Positions 1-12,127 of a stretch of 64,000 nt of DNA are shown here, one piece after another. This DNA comes from Muricea muricata. Its lineage: Eukaryota; Cnidaria; Anthozoa; Malacalcyonacea; Plexauridae. The DNA lies in the NCBI GenBank assembly GCA_963855995.1, contig OY979727.1, positions 5,351,001 to 5,415,000 of the forward strand, written 5' to 3'. The notes under the pieces were generated by a model that searched no databases, was not told where the DNA came from, and saw nothing but the letters and a program-made list of their open reading frames with translations. Numbering within the stretch: the first letter of the stretch is position 1; every line of letters starts with the position of its first letter. The position numbers were made by a program, and so were the translations under genes.

Positions 1-1173
1 ATTTTGCTCATGACAATAGTTTGAGTGCCGAAAACATGATTCCTGACTTGCTAAGTTCTTTAACTTCCATTTAGAAAGTCCCTTTTAGGTCCGTGATTGC
101 TATATATCATTGCGCTCAACTCGTTCAGTTTGGCCCTAAAAACATCATTTTAAGCTCTAAAACAGTGGCGTGATCGATTTAACACGGCAGTTTTTAGTTG
201 ATCATTTGAGCTTGTTTTTACGCTCAAATCGCTTTAAAAGCGCTTAAAACGCGTTTTTAATGATTGTAAGATCGTTTCTTTTCTGTGTCAAAGGAAGTTG
301 TAAGCTTCTCACTTCAACATTTTATTTTGCTCGTGACAATAGTTTGAGTGCGGAAAACATGATTCCTGACTTGCTAAGTTATTCTAATTTCCATTTAGAT
401 AGTCCCTTTTAGGTCCGTGATTGCAATATATCATTGCGCTGAACTCGTTCAGTATTGCTCTAAAAACATCATTTTAAGCTCTAAAACAGTGGCGTGATCG
501 ATTTAAGACGGCAGTTTTTAGTTGATCATTTCAGCATGTTTTTACGCTCAAATCGCTTCAAAAGCGCTTAAAACGCGTTTTTAATAATTGTAAGATCGTT
601 TCTTTTCTGTCTCAAAGCAAGTTGCAAGCTTCTCACTTCAACATGTTATTTTGCTCATGACAATAGTTTGAGTGCCGAAAACGTGATTCCTGACTTGCTA
701 AGTTCTCTACTTTCAATTTAGAAAGTCCCTTTTAGGTCTGTGATTGCAATATATCATTGCGCTCAACTCATTCAGTTTGGCCCTGAAAACATCATTTTAA
801 GCTCCAAAACGTTGCCGTGATCGATTTAAGACGCCAGTTTTTAGTTGATAATTTGAGCATGTTTTTACGCTCAAATTGCTTTAAAAGCGCTTAAAACGCG
901 TTTTTAATGATTCTAAGATCGTTTCTGTTCTGTTTCGAGGTGGGTTGTAAGCTTCTCACTTCAACATGTTATTTTGCTCGTGACGATAATTTGAGTTCCG
1001 AAAACAGGATTCCTGACATGCTAAGTTCTCTAACTTCCATTTAGAAAGTCCCTTTTAGGTCCGTGATTGCAATATATCATTGCGCTCAACTCGTTCATTT
1101 TGGCCCTAAAAACATCATTTTAAGCTCTAAAACAGTGGCGTGATCGATTTAAGACGGCAGTTTTTAGTTGATC

Positions 1174-1230
1174 ATTTGAGCATGTTTTTACGCTCAAATC
1201 GCTTTAAAAGCGTTAAAAACGCGTTTTTAA
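1174..1230. other. Dyad-symmetry cluster of the monomer (representative)
   Basis: Three adjacent inverted repeats lie in 57 bp. ATTTGAGC and GCTCAAAT flank a 10-base loop. CGCTTTAAAAGCG has 6-bp arms about one central base. An 18-bp perfect palindrome (1213-1230) reads TTAAAAACGCGTTTTTAA. In most other monomers the last element is AAAACGCGTTTT (12 bp), preceded by AAGCGCTT. The long palindrome is specific to D-class monomers: 1140, 5987, 13097, 18591, 20529, 33445, 36999, 42493, 44431, 56373, 61867 and 63805. Known biology: short dyads are common in centromeric satellites that lack CENP-B boxes. A structural or protein-binding role here is inference. Confidence 0.8.
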
Positions 1231-1364
1231 TGATTGTAAGATCGTTTCTTTTCTGTCTCAAAGCAAGTTGTAAGCTTCTCACTTCAACATGTTATTTTGC
1301 TCGTGACAATAGTTTGAGTGCCGAAAACATGATTCCTGACTTGCTAAGTTCTCTACTTTCAATT

Positions 1365-1415
1365 TAGAAAGTCCCTTTTAGGTCCGTGATTGCAATATAT
1401 CATTGCGCTCAACTC
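1365..1415. other. Nearly invariant segment of the monomer (representative)
   Basis: The stretch from 'tagaaagtccc' through 'ggtccgtgattgc' to 'cattgcgctcaactc' changes far less among monomers than the segment just upstream ('ctctactttcaattt', 'tctataatttccat' and others) or downstream ('cgttcagtttggccc' variants). It contains a GCAAT-N5-ATTGC inverted repeat around 'atatc' and an AT-rich step. Occasional variants are 'tttagatag', 'aaagtcgc', 'ggtctgtg', 'ttgctatatatc' and 'gcaagatatc'. Conservation may mean a bound protein or simply the homogenisation pattern. Confidence 0.6.
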
Positions 1416-4400
1416 ATTCAGTTTGGCCCTTAAAACATCATTTTAAGCTCCAAAACGTTGCCGTGATCGATTTAAGACGGCAGTTTTTAGTTGATAATTT
1501 GAGCATGTTTTTACGCTCAAATCTCTTTAAAAGCGCTTAAAACCCGTTTTTAATGATTCTAAGATCGTTTCTGTTTTTTTTCGAGGTGGGTTGTAAGCTT
1601 CTCAGTTCAACATGTTATTTTGCTCGTGACGATAATTTGAGTTCCGAAAACAGGATTCCTTACTTGCTAAGTTCTCCAACTTCCATTTAGAAAGTCCCTT
1701 TTAGGCCCGTGATTGCAATATATCATTGCGCTCAACTCATTCAGGTTGGCCCTGAAAACATCATTTTAAGCTCTAAAACGTTGCCGTGATCGATTTAAGA
1801 CGGCAGTTTTTAATTAATAATTTGAGCATGTTTTTACGCTCAAATCGCTTTTAAAGCGCTTAAAACGCGTTTTTAATGATTCTAAGCTCGTTTCTGTTCT
1901 GTTTCGAGGTGGGTTGTAAGCTTCTCACTTCAACATGTTATTTTGCTTGTGACGATAATTTGAGTTCCGTAAACAGGATTCAAGACTTGCTAAGTTCTCA
2001 AACTTCCATTTAGAAAGTCCCTTTTAGGTCCGTGATTGCAATATATCATTGCGCTCAACTCGTTCAGTTTGGCCCTAAAAACATCATTTTAAGCTGTAAA
2101 ACAGTGGCGTGATCGGATTAAGACGGCTGTTTTTAGTTGATCATTTGAGCATGTTTTTACAATCAAATCGCTTGAAAAGCGCTCAAAACGCGTTTTTAAT
2201 GATTGTAAGATCGTTTCTTTTCTGTCTCAAAGAAGGTTGTAAGCTTCTCACTTCAACATGTTATTTTGCTCATGACAATAGTTTGAGTGCCAAAAACATG
2301 ATTCCTGACTTGCTATGTTCTCTAGTTTCAATTTAGAAAGTCCCTTTTAGGTCCGTGATTGCAATATATCATTGCGCTCAACTCATTCAGTTTGGCCCTT
2401 AAAACATCATTTTAAGCTCCAAAAGGTTGCCGTGATCGATTTAAGACGGCAGTTTTTAGTTGATAATTTGAGCATGTTTTTACGCTCAAATCGCTTTAAA
2501 AGCGCTTAAAACCCGTTTTTAATGATTCTAAGATCGTTTCTGTTCTATTTCGAGGTGGGTTGTAAGCTTCTCACTTCAACATGTTATTTTGCTCGTGACG
2601 ATAGTTTGAGTGACGAAAACAGGATTCCTGACTTACTAAGTTCTCCAACTTCCATTTAGAAAGTCGCTTTTAGGTCCGTGATTGCACAATATATCATTGC
2701 GCTCAACTCGTTCAGTTGGGCCCTGAAAAAATCATTTTAAGCTCTAAAACGTTGGCGTGATCGATTTAAGACGGCAGTTTTTAGTAGATCATTTGAGCAT
2801 GTTTTTACGCTAAAATTGCTTCAAAGCGCTTAAAACGCGTTTTTAATGCTTCTAAGATCGTTTCTTTTCTGTTTGAAAGTAAGTTGTAAGCTTCTAACTT
2901 CAACATGTTATTTTGCTCGTGACAATAATTTGAGTGCGGAAAACATGATTCCTGACTTGCTAAGTTCTCTAATTTCCATTTAGAAAGTCCCTTTTAGGTC
3001 CGTGATTGCAATATATCATTGCGCTCAACTCATTCAGTTTTTCCCTTAAAACATCATTTTAAGCTCCAAAACGTTGCCGTGATCGATTTAAAACGGAAGT
3101 TTTTACTTGATAATTTGAGCATTTTTTTACGCTCAAATCGCTTTAAAAGCGTTTAAAACGCGTTTTTAATGATTCTAAGATCGTTTCTGTTCTGTTTCGA
3201 GGTGGGTTGTAAGCTTCTCACTTCAACATGTTATTTTGCTCGTGACGATAATTTGAGTTCCGAAAAATGGATTCCTTACTTGCTAAGTTCTCCAACTTCC
3301 ATTTAGAAAGTCCCTTTTAGGTCCGTGATTGCAATATATCATTGCGCTCAACTCGTTCAGTTTGGCTTTAAAAACATCATTTTAAGCTCTAAAACAGTGG
3401 CGTGATCGATTTAAGACGGCAGTTTTTAGTTGATCATTTGAGCATGTTTTTACGCTCAAATCGCTTTAAAAGCGCTTAAAACGCGTTTTTAATGATTGTA
3501 AGATCGTTTCTTTTCTGTCTCAAAGCAAGTTGTAAGCTTCTCACTTCAACATGTTATTTTGCTCGTGACAATAGTTTGAGCGCGGAAAACATGATTCCTG
3601 ACTTGCTAAGTTCTATAATTTCCATTTAGAAAGTCCCTTTTAGGTCCGTGATTGCAATATATCATTGCGCTCAACTCATTCAGGTTGGCCCTGAAAACAT
3701 CATTTTAAGCTCTAAAACGTTGCCGTGATCGATTTAAGACGGCAGTTTTTAATTAATAATTTGAGCATGTTTTTACGCTCAAATCGCTTTTAAAGCGCTT
3801 AAAACGCGTTTTTAATGATTCTAAGCTCGTTTCTGTTCTGTTTCGAGGTGGGTTGTAAGCTTCTCACTTCAACATGTTATTTTGCTCGTGACGATAATTT
3901 GAGTTCCGAAAACAGGATTCCTTACTTGCTAAGTTCTCCAACTTCCATTTAGAAAGTCCCTTTTAGGTCCGTGATTGCAATATATCATTGCGCTCAACTC
4001 GTTCAGTTTGGCCCTAAAAACATCATTTTAAGCTCTAAAACAGTGGCGTGATCGATTTAAGACGGCAGTTTTTAGTTGATCATTTGAGCATGTTTTTACG
4101 CTCAAATCGCTTTAAAAGCGCTTAAAACGCGTTTTTAATGATTGTAAGATCGTTTCTTTTCTGTCTCAAAGCAAGTTGTAAGCTTCTCACTTCAACATGT
4201 TATTTTGCTCGTGACAATAGTTTGAGTGCGGAAAACATGATTCCTGACTTGCTAAGTTCTATAATTTCCATTTAGAAAGTCCCTTTTAGGTCCGTGATTG
4301 CAATATATCATTGCGATCAACTCATTCAGGTTGGCCGTGAAAACATCATTTTAAGCTCTAAAACGTTGCCGTGATCGATTTAAGACGGCAGTTTTTAATT

Positions 4401-4847
4401 AATAATTTGAGCATGTTTTTACGCTCAAATCGCTTTTAAAGCGCTTAAAACGCGTTTTTAATGACTCTAAGCTCGTTTCTGTTCTGTTTCGAGGTGGGTT
4501 GTAAGCTTCTCACTTCAACATGTTATTTTGCTCGTGACGATAATTTGAGTTCCGAAAACAGGATTCAAGACTTGCTAAGTTCTCAAACTTCCATTTAGAA
4601 AGTCCCTTTTAGGTCCGTGATTGCAATATATCATTGCGCTCAACTCGTTCAGTTTGGCCCTAAAAACATCATTTTAAGCTGTAAAACAGTGGCGTGATCG
4701 GATTAAGACGGCTGATTTTAGTTGATCATTTGAGCATGCTTTTACAATCAAATCGCTTTAAAAGCGCTCAAAACGCGTTTTTAATGATTGTAAGATCGTT
4801 TCTTTTCTGTCTCAAAGAAGGTTGTAAGCTTCTCACTTCAACATGTT

Positions 4848-7800
4848 ATTTTGCTCATGACAATAGTTTGAGTGCCGAAAACATGATTCCTGACTTGCTA
4901 AGTTCTTTAACTTCCATTTAGAAAGTCCCTTTTAGGTCCGTGATTGCTATATATCATTGCGCTCAACTCGTTCAGTTTGGCCCTAAAAACATCATTTTAA
5001 GCTCTAAAACAGTGGCGTGATCGATTTAACACGGCAGTTTTTAGTTGATCATTTGAGCTTGTTTTTACGCTCAAATCGCTTTAAAAGCGCTTAAAACGCG
5101 TTTTTAATGATTGTAAGATCGTTTCTTTTCTGTGTCAAAGCAAGTTGTAAGCTTCTCACTTCAACATGTTATTTTGCTCGTGACAATAGTTTGAGTGCGG
5201 AAAACATGATTCCTGACTTGCTAAGTTATTCTAATTTCCATTTAGATAGTCCCTTTTAGGTCCGTGATTGCAATATATCATTGCGCTGAACTCGTTCAGT
5301 ATTGCTCTAAAAACATCATTTTAAGCTCTAAAACAGTGGCGTGATCGATTTAAGACGGCAGTTTTTAGTTGATCATTTCAGCATGTTTTTACGCTCAAAT
5401 CGCTTCAAAAGCGCTTAAAACGCGTTTTTAATAATTGTAAGATCGTTTCTTTTCTGTCTCAAAGCAAGTTGCAAGCTTCTCACTTCAACATGTTATTTTG
5501 CTCATGACAATAGTTTGAGTGCCGAAAACATGATTCCTGACTTGCTAAGTTCTCTACTTTCAATTTAGAAAGTCCCTTTTAGGTCTGTGATTGCAATATA
5601 TCATTGCGCTCAACTCATTCAGTTTGGCCCTGAAAACATCATTTTAAGCTCCAAAACGTTGCCGTGATCGATTTAAGACGCCAGTTTTTAGTTGATAATT
5701 TGAGCATGTTTTTACGCTCAAATCGCTTTAAAAGCGCTTAAAACGCGTTTTTAATGATTCTAAGATCGTTTCTGTTCTGTTTCGAGGTGGGTTGTAAGCT
5801 TCTCACTTCAACATGTTATTTTGCTCGTGACGATAATTTGAGTTCCGAAAACAGGATTCCTGACTTGCTAAGTTCTCTAACTTCCATTTAGAAAGTCCCT
5901 TTTAGGTCCGTGATTGCAATATATCATTGCGCTCAACTCGTTCAGTTTGGCCCTAAAAACATCATTTTAAGCTCTAAAACAGTGGCGTGATCGATTTAAG
6001 ACGGCAGTTTTTAGTTGATCATTTGAGCATGTTTTTACGCTCAAATCGCTTTAAAAGCGTTAAAAACGCGTTTTTAATGATTGTAAGATCGTTTCTTTTC
6101 TGTCTCAAAGCAAGTTGTAAGCTTCTCACTTCAACATGTTATTTTGCTCGTGACAATAGTTTGAGTGCCGAAAACATGATTCCTGACTTGCTAAGTTCTC
6201 TACTTTCAATTTAGAAAGTCCCTGTTAGGTCCGTGATTGCAATACATCATTGCGCTCAACTCATTCAGTTTGGCCCTTAAAACATCATTTTAAGCTCCAA
6301 AACGTTGCCGTGATCGATTTAAGACGGCAGTTTTTAGTTGATAATTTGAGCATATTTTTACGCTCAAATCTCTTTAAAAGCGCTTAAAACCCGTTTTTAA
6401 TGATTCTAAGATCGTTACTGTTTTTTTTCGAGGTGGGTTGTAAGCTTCTCAGTTCAACATGTTATTTTGCTCGTGACGATAATTTGAGTTCCGAAAACAG
6501 GATTCCTTACTTGCTAAGTTCTCCAACTTCCATTTAGAAAGTCCCTTTTAGGCCCGTGATTGCAATATATCATTGTGCTCAACTCATTCAGGTTGGCCCT
6601 GAAAACATCATTTTAAGCTCTAAAACGTTGCCGTGATCGATTTAAGACGGCAGTTTTTAATTAATAATTTGAGCATGTTTTTACGCTCAAATCGCTTTTA
6701 AAGCGCTTAAAACGCGTTTTTAATGATTCTAAGCTCGTTTCTGTTCTGTTTCGAGGTGGGTTGTAAGCTTCTCACTTCAACATGTTATTTTGCTTGTGAC
6801 GATAATTTGAGTTCCGTAAACAGGATTCAAGACTTGCTAAGTTCTCAAACTTCCATTTAGAAAGTCCCTTTTAGGTCCGTGATTGCAATATATCATTGCG
6901 CTCAACTCGTTCAGTTTTGCCCTAAAAACATCATTTTAAGCTGTAAAACAGTGGCGTGATCGGATTAAGACGGCTGTTTTTAGTTGATCATTTGAGCATG
7001 TTTTTACAATCAAATCGCTTTAAAAGCGCTCAAAACGCGTTTTTAATGATTGTAAGATCGTTTCTTTTCTGTCTCAAAGAAGGTTGTAAGCTTCTCACTT
7101 CAACATGTTATTTTGCTCATGACAATAGTTTGAGTGCCAAAAACATGATTCCTGACTTGCTATGTTCTCTAGTTTCAATTTAGAAAGTCCCTTTTAGGTC
7201 CGTGATTGCAATATATCATTGCGCTCAACTCATTCAGTTTGGCCCTTAAAACATCATTTTAAGCTCCAAAAGGTTGCCGTGATCGATTTAAGACGGCAGT
7301 TTTTAGTTGATAATTTGAGCATGTTTTTACGCTCAAATCGCTTTAAAAGCGCTTAAAACCCGTTTTTAATGATTCTAAGATCGTTTCTGTTCTATTTCGA
7401 GGTGGGTTGTAAGCTTCTCACTTCAACATGTTATTTTGCTCGTGACGATAGTTTGAGTGACGAAAACAGGATTCCTGACTTACTAAGTTCTCCAACTTCC
7501 ATTTAGAAAGTCGCTTTTAGGTCCGTGACTGCACAATATATCATTGCGCTCAACTCGTTCAGTTGGGCCCTGAAATAATCATTTTAAGCTCTAAAAGGTT
7601 GGCGTGATCGATTTAAGACGGCAGTTTTTAGTAGATCATTTGAGCATGTTTTTACGCTAAAATTGCTTCAAAGCGCTTAAAACGCGTTTTTAATGCTTCT
7701 AAGATCGTTTCTTTTCTGTTTGAAAGTAAGTTGTAAGCTTCTAACTTCAACATGTTATTTTGCTCGTGACAATAATTTGAGTGCGGAAAACATGATTCCT

Positions 7801-8050
7801 GACTTGCTAAGTTCTCTAATTTCCATTTAGAAAGTCCCTTTTAGGTCCGTGATTGCAATATATCATTGCGCTCAACTCATTCAGTTTTGCCCTTAAAACA
7901 TCATTTTAAGCTCCAAAACGTTGCCGTGATCGATTTAAAACGGAAGTTTTTACTTGATAATTTGAGCATTTTTTTACGCTCAAATCGCTTTAAAAGCGTT
8001 TAAAACGCGTTTTTAATGATTCTAAGATCGTTTCTGTTCTGTTTCGAGGT
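4848..8050 (+). repeat. 15-monomer higher-order repeat, copy 2 (partial)
   Basis: Second copy of the 4,847-bp unit, with monomer starts 5017, 5341, 5664, 5987, 6310, 6633, 6956, 7279, 7604 and 7926. Similarity at offset 4,847 persists to about 8750, where this copy has 'ttccgtaagcagg' and copy 1 has 'ttccgaaaacagg' near 3905. From about 8020-8050 the sequence also begins to match the 17-monomer unit 5,494 bp downstream (shared 'acatgctatttt' at about 8076 and 13568). The end given here is therefore a transition of about 700 bp, not a sharp edge. Confidence 0.85.
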
Positions 8051-10833
8051 GGGTTGTAAGCTTCTCACTTCAACATGCTATTTTGCTCGTGACGATAATT
8101 TGAGTTCCGAAAACAGGATTCCTTACTTGCTAAGTTCTCCAACTTCCATTTAGAAAGTCCCTTTTAGGTCCGTGATTGCAATATATCATTGCGCTCAACT
8201 CGTTCAGTTTGGCCCTAAAAACATCATTTTAAGCTCTAAAACAGTGGCGTGATCGATTTAAGACGGCAGTTTTTAGTTGATCATTTGAGCATGTTTTTAC
8301 GCTCAAATCGCTTTAAAAGCGCTTAAAACGCGTTTTTAATGATTGTAAGATCGTTTCTTTTCTGTCTCAAAGCAAGTTGTAAGCTTCTCACTTCAACATG
8401 TTATTTTGCTCGTGACAATAGTTTGAGTGCGGAAAACATGATTCCTGACTTGCTAAGTTCTATAATTTCCATTTAGAAAGTCCCTTTTAGGTCCGTGATT
8501 GCAATATATCATTGCGCTCAACTCATTCAGGTTGGCCCTGAAAACATCATTTTAAGCTCTAAAACGTTGCCGTGATCGATTTAAGACGGCAGTTTTTAAT
8601 TAATAATTTGAGCATGTTTTTACGCTCAAATCGCTTTTAAAGCGCTTAAAACGCGTTTTTAATGATTCTAAGCTCGTTTCTGTTCTGTTTCGAGGTGGGT
8701 TGTAAGCTTCTCACTTCAACATGTTATTTTGCTCGTGACGATAATTTGAGTTCCGTAAGCAGGATTCAAGACTTGCTAAGTTCTCAAACTTCCATTTAGA
8801 AAGTCCCTTTTAGGTCCGTGATTGCAATATATCATTGCGCTCAACTCGTTCAGTTTGGCCCTAAAAACATCATTTTAAGCTGTAAAACAGTGGCGTGATC
8901 GGATTAAGACGGCTGTTTTTAGTTGATCATTTGAGCATGTTTTTACAATCAAATCGCTTTAAAAGCGCTCAAAACGCGTTTTTAATGATTGTAAGATCGT
9001 TTCTTTTCTGTCTCAAAGCAAGTTGTAAGCTTCTCACTTCAACATGTTATTTTGCTCGTGACAATAGTTTGAGTGCGGAAAACATGATTCCTTACTTGCT
9101 AAGTTCTATAATTTCCATTTAGAAAGTCCCTTTTAGGTCCGTGATTGCAATATATCATTGCGCTCAACTCATTCAGGTTGGCCCTGAAAACATCATTTTA
9201 AGCTCTAAAACGTTGCCGTGATCGATTTAAGACGGCAGTTTTTAATTAATAATTTGAGCATGCTTTTACGCTCAAATCGCTTTTAAAGCGCTTAAAACGC
9301 GTTTTTAATGATTCTAAGCTCGTTTCTGTTCTGTTTCGAGGTGGGTTGTAAGCTTCTCACTTCAACATGTTATTTTGCTCGTGACGATAATTTGAGTTCC
9401 GAAAACAGGATTCAAGACTTGCTAAGTTCTCAAACTTCCATTTAGAAAGTCCCTTTTAGGTCCGTGATTGCAATATATCATTGCGCTCAACTCGTTCAGT
9501 TTGGCCCTAAAAAAATCATTTTAAGCTGTAAAACAGTGGCGTGATCGGATTAAGACGGCTGTTTTTAGTTGATCATTTGAGTATGTTTTTACAATCAAAT
9601 CGCTTTAAAAGCGCTCAAAACGCGTTTTTAATGATTGTAAGATCGTTTCTTTTCTGTCTCAAAGAAGGTTGTAAGCTTCTCACTTCAACATGTTATTTTG
9701 CTCATGACAATAATTTGAGTGCCGAAAACATGATTCCTGACTTGCTAAGTTCTTTAACTTCCATTTAGAAAGTCCCTTTTAGGTCCGTGATTGCTATATA
9801 TCATTGCGCTCAACTCGTTCAGTTTGGCCCTAAAAACATCATTTTAAGCTCTAAAACAGTGGCGTGATCGATTTAACAAGGCAGTTTTTAGTTGATCATT
9901 TGAGCTTCTTTTTACGCTCAAATCGCTTTAAAAGCGCTTAAAACGCGTTTTTAATGATTGTAAGATCGTTTCTTTTCTGTGTCAAAGCAAGTTGTAAGCT
10001 TCTCACTTCAACATGTTATTTTGCTCGTGACAATAGTTTGAGTGCGGAAAACATGATTCCTGACTTGCTAAGTTATTCTAATTTCCATTTAGATAGTCCC
10101 TTTTAGGTCCGTGATTGCAATATATCATTGCGCTGAACTCGTTCAGTATTGCTCTAAAAACATCATTTTAAGCTCTAAAACAGTGGCGTGATCGATTTAG
10201 GACGGCAGTTTTTAGTTGATCATTTCAGCATGTTTTTACGCTCAAATCGCTTCAAAAGCGCTTAAAACGCGTTTTTAATAATTGTACGATCGTTTCTTTT
10301 CTGTCTCAAAGCAAGTTGCAAGCTTCTCACTTCAACATGTTATTTTGCTCATGACAATAGTTTGAGTGCCGAAAACGTGATTCCTGACTTGCTAAGTTCT
10401 CTACTTTCAATTTAGAAAGTCCCTTTTAGGTCTGTGATTGCAATATATCATTGCGCTCAACTCATTCAGTTTGGCCCTGAAAACATCATTTTAAGCTCCA
10501 AAACGTTGCCGTGATCGATTTAAGACGCCAGTTTTTAGTTGATAATTTGAGCATGTTTTTACGCTCAAATCGCTTTAAAAGCGCTTAAAACGCGTTTTTA
10601 ATGATTCTAAGATCGTTTCTGTTCTGTTTCGAGGTGGGTTGTAAGCTTCTCACTTCAACATGTTATTTTGCTCGTGACGATAATTTGAGTTCCGAAAACA
10701 GGATTCCTGACTTGCTAAGTTCTCTAACTTCCATTTAGAAAGTCCCTTTTAGGTCCGTGATTGCAATATATCATTGCGCTCAACTCGTTCAGTTTGGCCG
10801 TAAAAACATCATTTTAAGCTCTAAAACAGTGGC

Positions 10834-11156
10834 GTGATCGATTTAAGACGGCAGTTTTTAGTTGATCATTTGAGCATGTTTTTACGCTCAAATCGCTTTA
10901 AAACCGCTTAAAACGCGTTTTTAATGATTCTAAGATCGTTTCTGTTCTGTTTCGAGGTGGGTTGTAAGCTTCTCACTACAACATGTTATTTTGCTCGTGA
11001 CGGTAATTTGAGTGCCGAAAACATGATTCCTGACTTGCTAAGTTCTCTACTTTCAATTTAGAAAGTCCCTTTTAGGTCCGTGATTGCAATATATCATTGC
11101 GCTCAACTCATTCAGTTTGGCCCTTAAAACATCATTTTAAGCTCCAAAACGTTGCC
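10834..11156 (+). repeat. Hybrid monomer, A-type front and B-type rear
   Basis: The first part is A-like ('cagtggcgtgatcg', 'gttgatcatttgag'). After the palindromic core the monomer switches to B-like ('gattctaagatcg', 'ctgtttcgaggtggg') and then back to 'gagtgccgaaaac'. It carries the private changes 'taaaaccgc', 'actacaacatg' and 'gacggtaat', which let all its copies be traced: 16328, 31182, 36676, 40230, 56050 and 59604. The aligned monomer in the 15-monomer HOR (5987) is a plain D type, so recombination within the monomer is the likely origin. Confidence 0.85.
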
Positions 11157-11802
11157 GTGATCGATTTAAGACGGCAGTTTTTAGTTGATAATTTGAGCAT
11201 GTTTTTACGCTCAAATCTCTTTAAAAGCGCTTAAAACCCGTTTTTAATGATTCTAAGATCGTTTCTGTTTTTTTTCGAAATGGGTTGTAAGCTTCTCACT
11301 TCAACATGTTATTTTGGTCGTGACGATAATTTGAGTTCCGAAAACAGGATTCCTTACTTGCTAAGTTCTCCAACTTCCATTTAGAAAGTCCCTTTTAGGT
11401 CCGTGATTGCAATATATCATTGCGCTCAACTCATTCAGGTTGGCCCTGAAAACATCATTTTAAGCTCTAAAACGTTGCCGTGATCGATTTAAGACGGCAG
11501 TTTTTAATTAATAATTTGAGCATGTTTTTACGCTCAAATCGCTTTTAAAGCGCTTAAAACGCGTTTTTAATGATTCTAAGCTCGTTTCTGTTCTGTTTCG
11601 AGGTGGGTTGTAAGCTTCTCACTTCAACATGTTATTTTGCTTGTGACGATAATTTGAGTTCCGTAAACAGGATTCAAGACTTGCTAAGTTCTCAAACTTC
11701 CATTTAGAAAGTCCCTTTTAGGTCCGTGATTGCAATATATCATTGCGCTCAACTCGTTCAGTTTGGCCCTAAAAACATCATTTTAAGCTGTAAAACAGTG
11801 GC

Positions 11803-12127
11803 GTGATCGGATTAAGACGGCTGTTTTTAGTTGATCATTTGAGCATGTTTTTACGCTCAAATCGCTTTAAAAGCGTTTAAAACCCGTTTTTAATGATTCT
11901 AAGATCGTTTCTGTTCTATTTCGAGGTGGGTTGTAAGCTTCTCACTTCAACATGTTATTTTGCTCGTGACGATAGTTTGAGTGACGAAAACAGGATTCCT
12001 GACTTACTAAGTTCTCCAACTTCCATTTAGAAAGTCGCTTTTAGGTCCGTGATTGCACAATATATCATTGCGCTCAACTCGTTCAGTTGGGCCCTGAAAA
12101 AATCATTTTAAGCTCTAAAACGTTGGC
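11803..12127 (+). repeat. Hybrid monomer, E-type front and B-type rear
   Basis: It starts like the E monomer at 6956 ('gatcggattaagacggctg'), then continues like the rear of the B monomer at 7279 ('acgctcaaatcgc', 'aaacccg', 'ctatttcgaggtggg', 'gacgatagtttgagtgac'). Alignment with the 15-monomer HOR drops from offset 4,847 to 4,524 across this point, exactly one monomer. A crossover between neighbouring monomers that removed 323 bp explains it. Confidence 0.87.

Larger units (their letters stand above)
1140..1462 (+). repeat. Representative 323-bp monomer with internal map
   Basis: This D-class monomer serves as reference. In order it holds an ATCGAT site (1143-1148), TGATCA (1169-1174), an inverted repeat with 8-bp arms (1174-1181 and 1192-1199), a 13-base dyad CGCTTTAAAAGCG (1200-1212), an 18-bp perfect palindrome centred on CGCG (1213-1230) containing ACGCGT (1219-1224), AAGCTT (1272-1277), and a nearly invariant segment (1365-1415). 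G plus C is 118 of 323 by hand count. Most monomers keep AAGCTT, so HindIII should give a 323-bp ladder. Losses appear near 24537 and 28087 ('gtaaggttc'), 26797 ('gtaaccttc') and 26150 ('gtaaacttc'). ATCGAT is lost in E-class monomers ('gatcggatt') and ACGCGT in monomers with 'aaacccg'. Confidence 0.95.
1..4847 (+). repeat. 15-monomer higher-order repeat (4,847 bp), copy 1
   Basis: Base 1 aligns with base 4848, and monomer starts 170-4694 each have a partner exactly 4,847 bp downstream (1140 and 5987, 2109 and 6956). From 170 the class order is A A B D B B' E B C B A B' A B' E. The A monomer at 170 is 324 bp (extra base in 'gttattctaat'). The one at 2432 is 325 bp ('attgcacaatat'). The C monomer at 2757 is 322 bp. 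These indels recur at the same place in the next copy, which confirms the unit. Differences between copies are sparse single bases, for example 'gaaaacgtgattcc' near 680 against 'gaaaacatgattcc' near 5527. Confidence 0.93.

Noticed and set aside
1213..1230. 18-bp palindrome as an intrinsic bacterial terminator
   Set aside because: It has no GC-rich stem or following T tract in the usual arrangement, and it recurs in a gene-free eukaryotic-type satellite.
1140..1367. Recurring 75-codon open frame (also 67-, 78- and 95-codon versions) in many monomers
   Set aside because: It opens at GTG or TTG in the repeat, ends at the 'tag' of the conserved segment, and is broken in most B and C monomers. 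The 323-bp period also shifts frame from one monomer to the next. There is no promoter, ribosome site or recognisable domain, and identical proteins at dozens of positions are just the repeat translated.
1391..1408. TATA-like 'gcaatatatcattgc' as a promoter
   Set aside because: A short AT-rich step is expected by chance in 36% GC DNA. No start-site elements or gene follow it. I kept it only as part of the conserved segment.
1966..1992. RNA polymerase III B-box-like 'ggattcaagact' in E-linked monomers
   Set aside because: It needs an extra base to fit GGTTCRANNCC, no A box stands upstream at suitable spacing, and there is no oligo-T terminator arranged for it.
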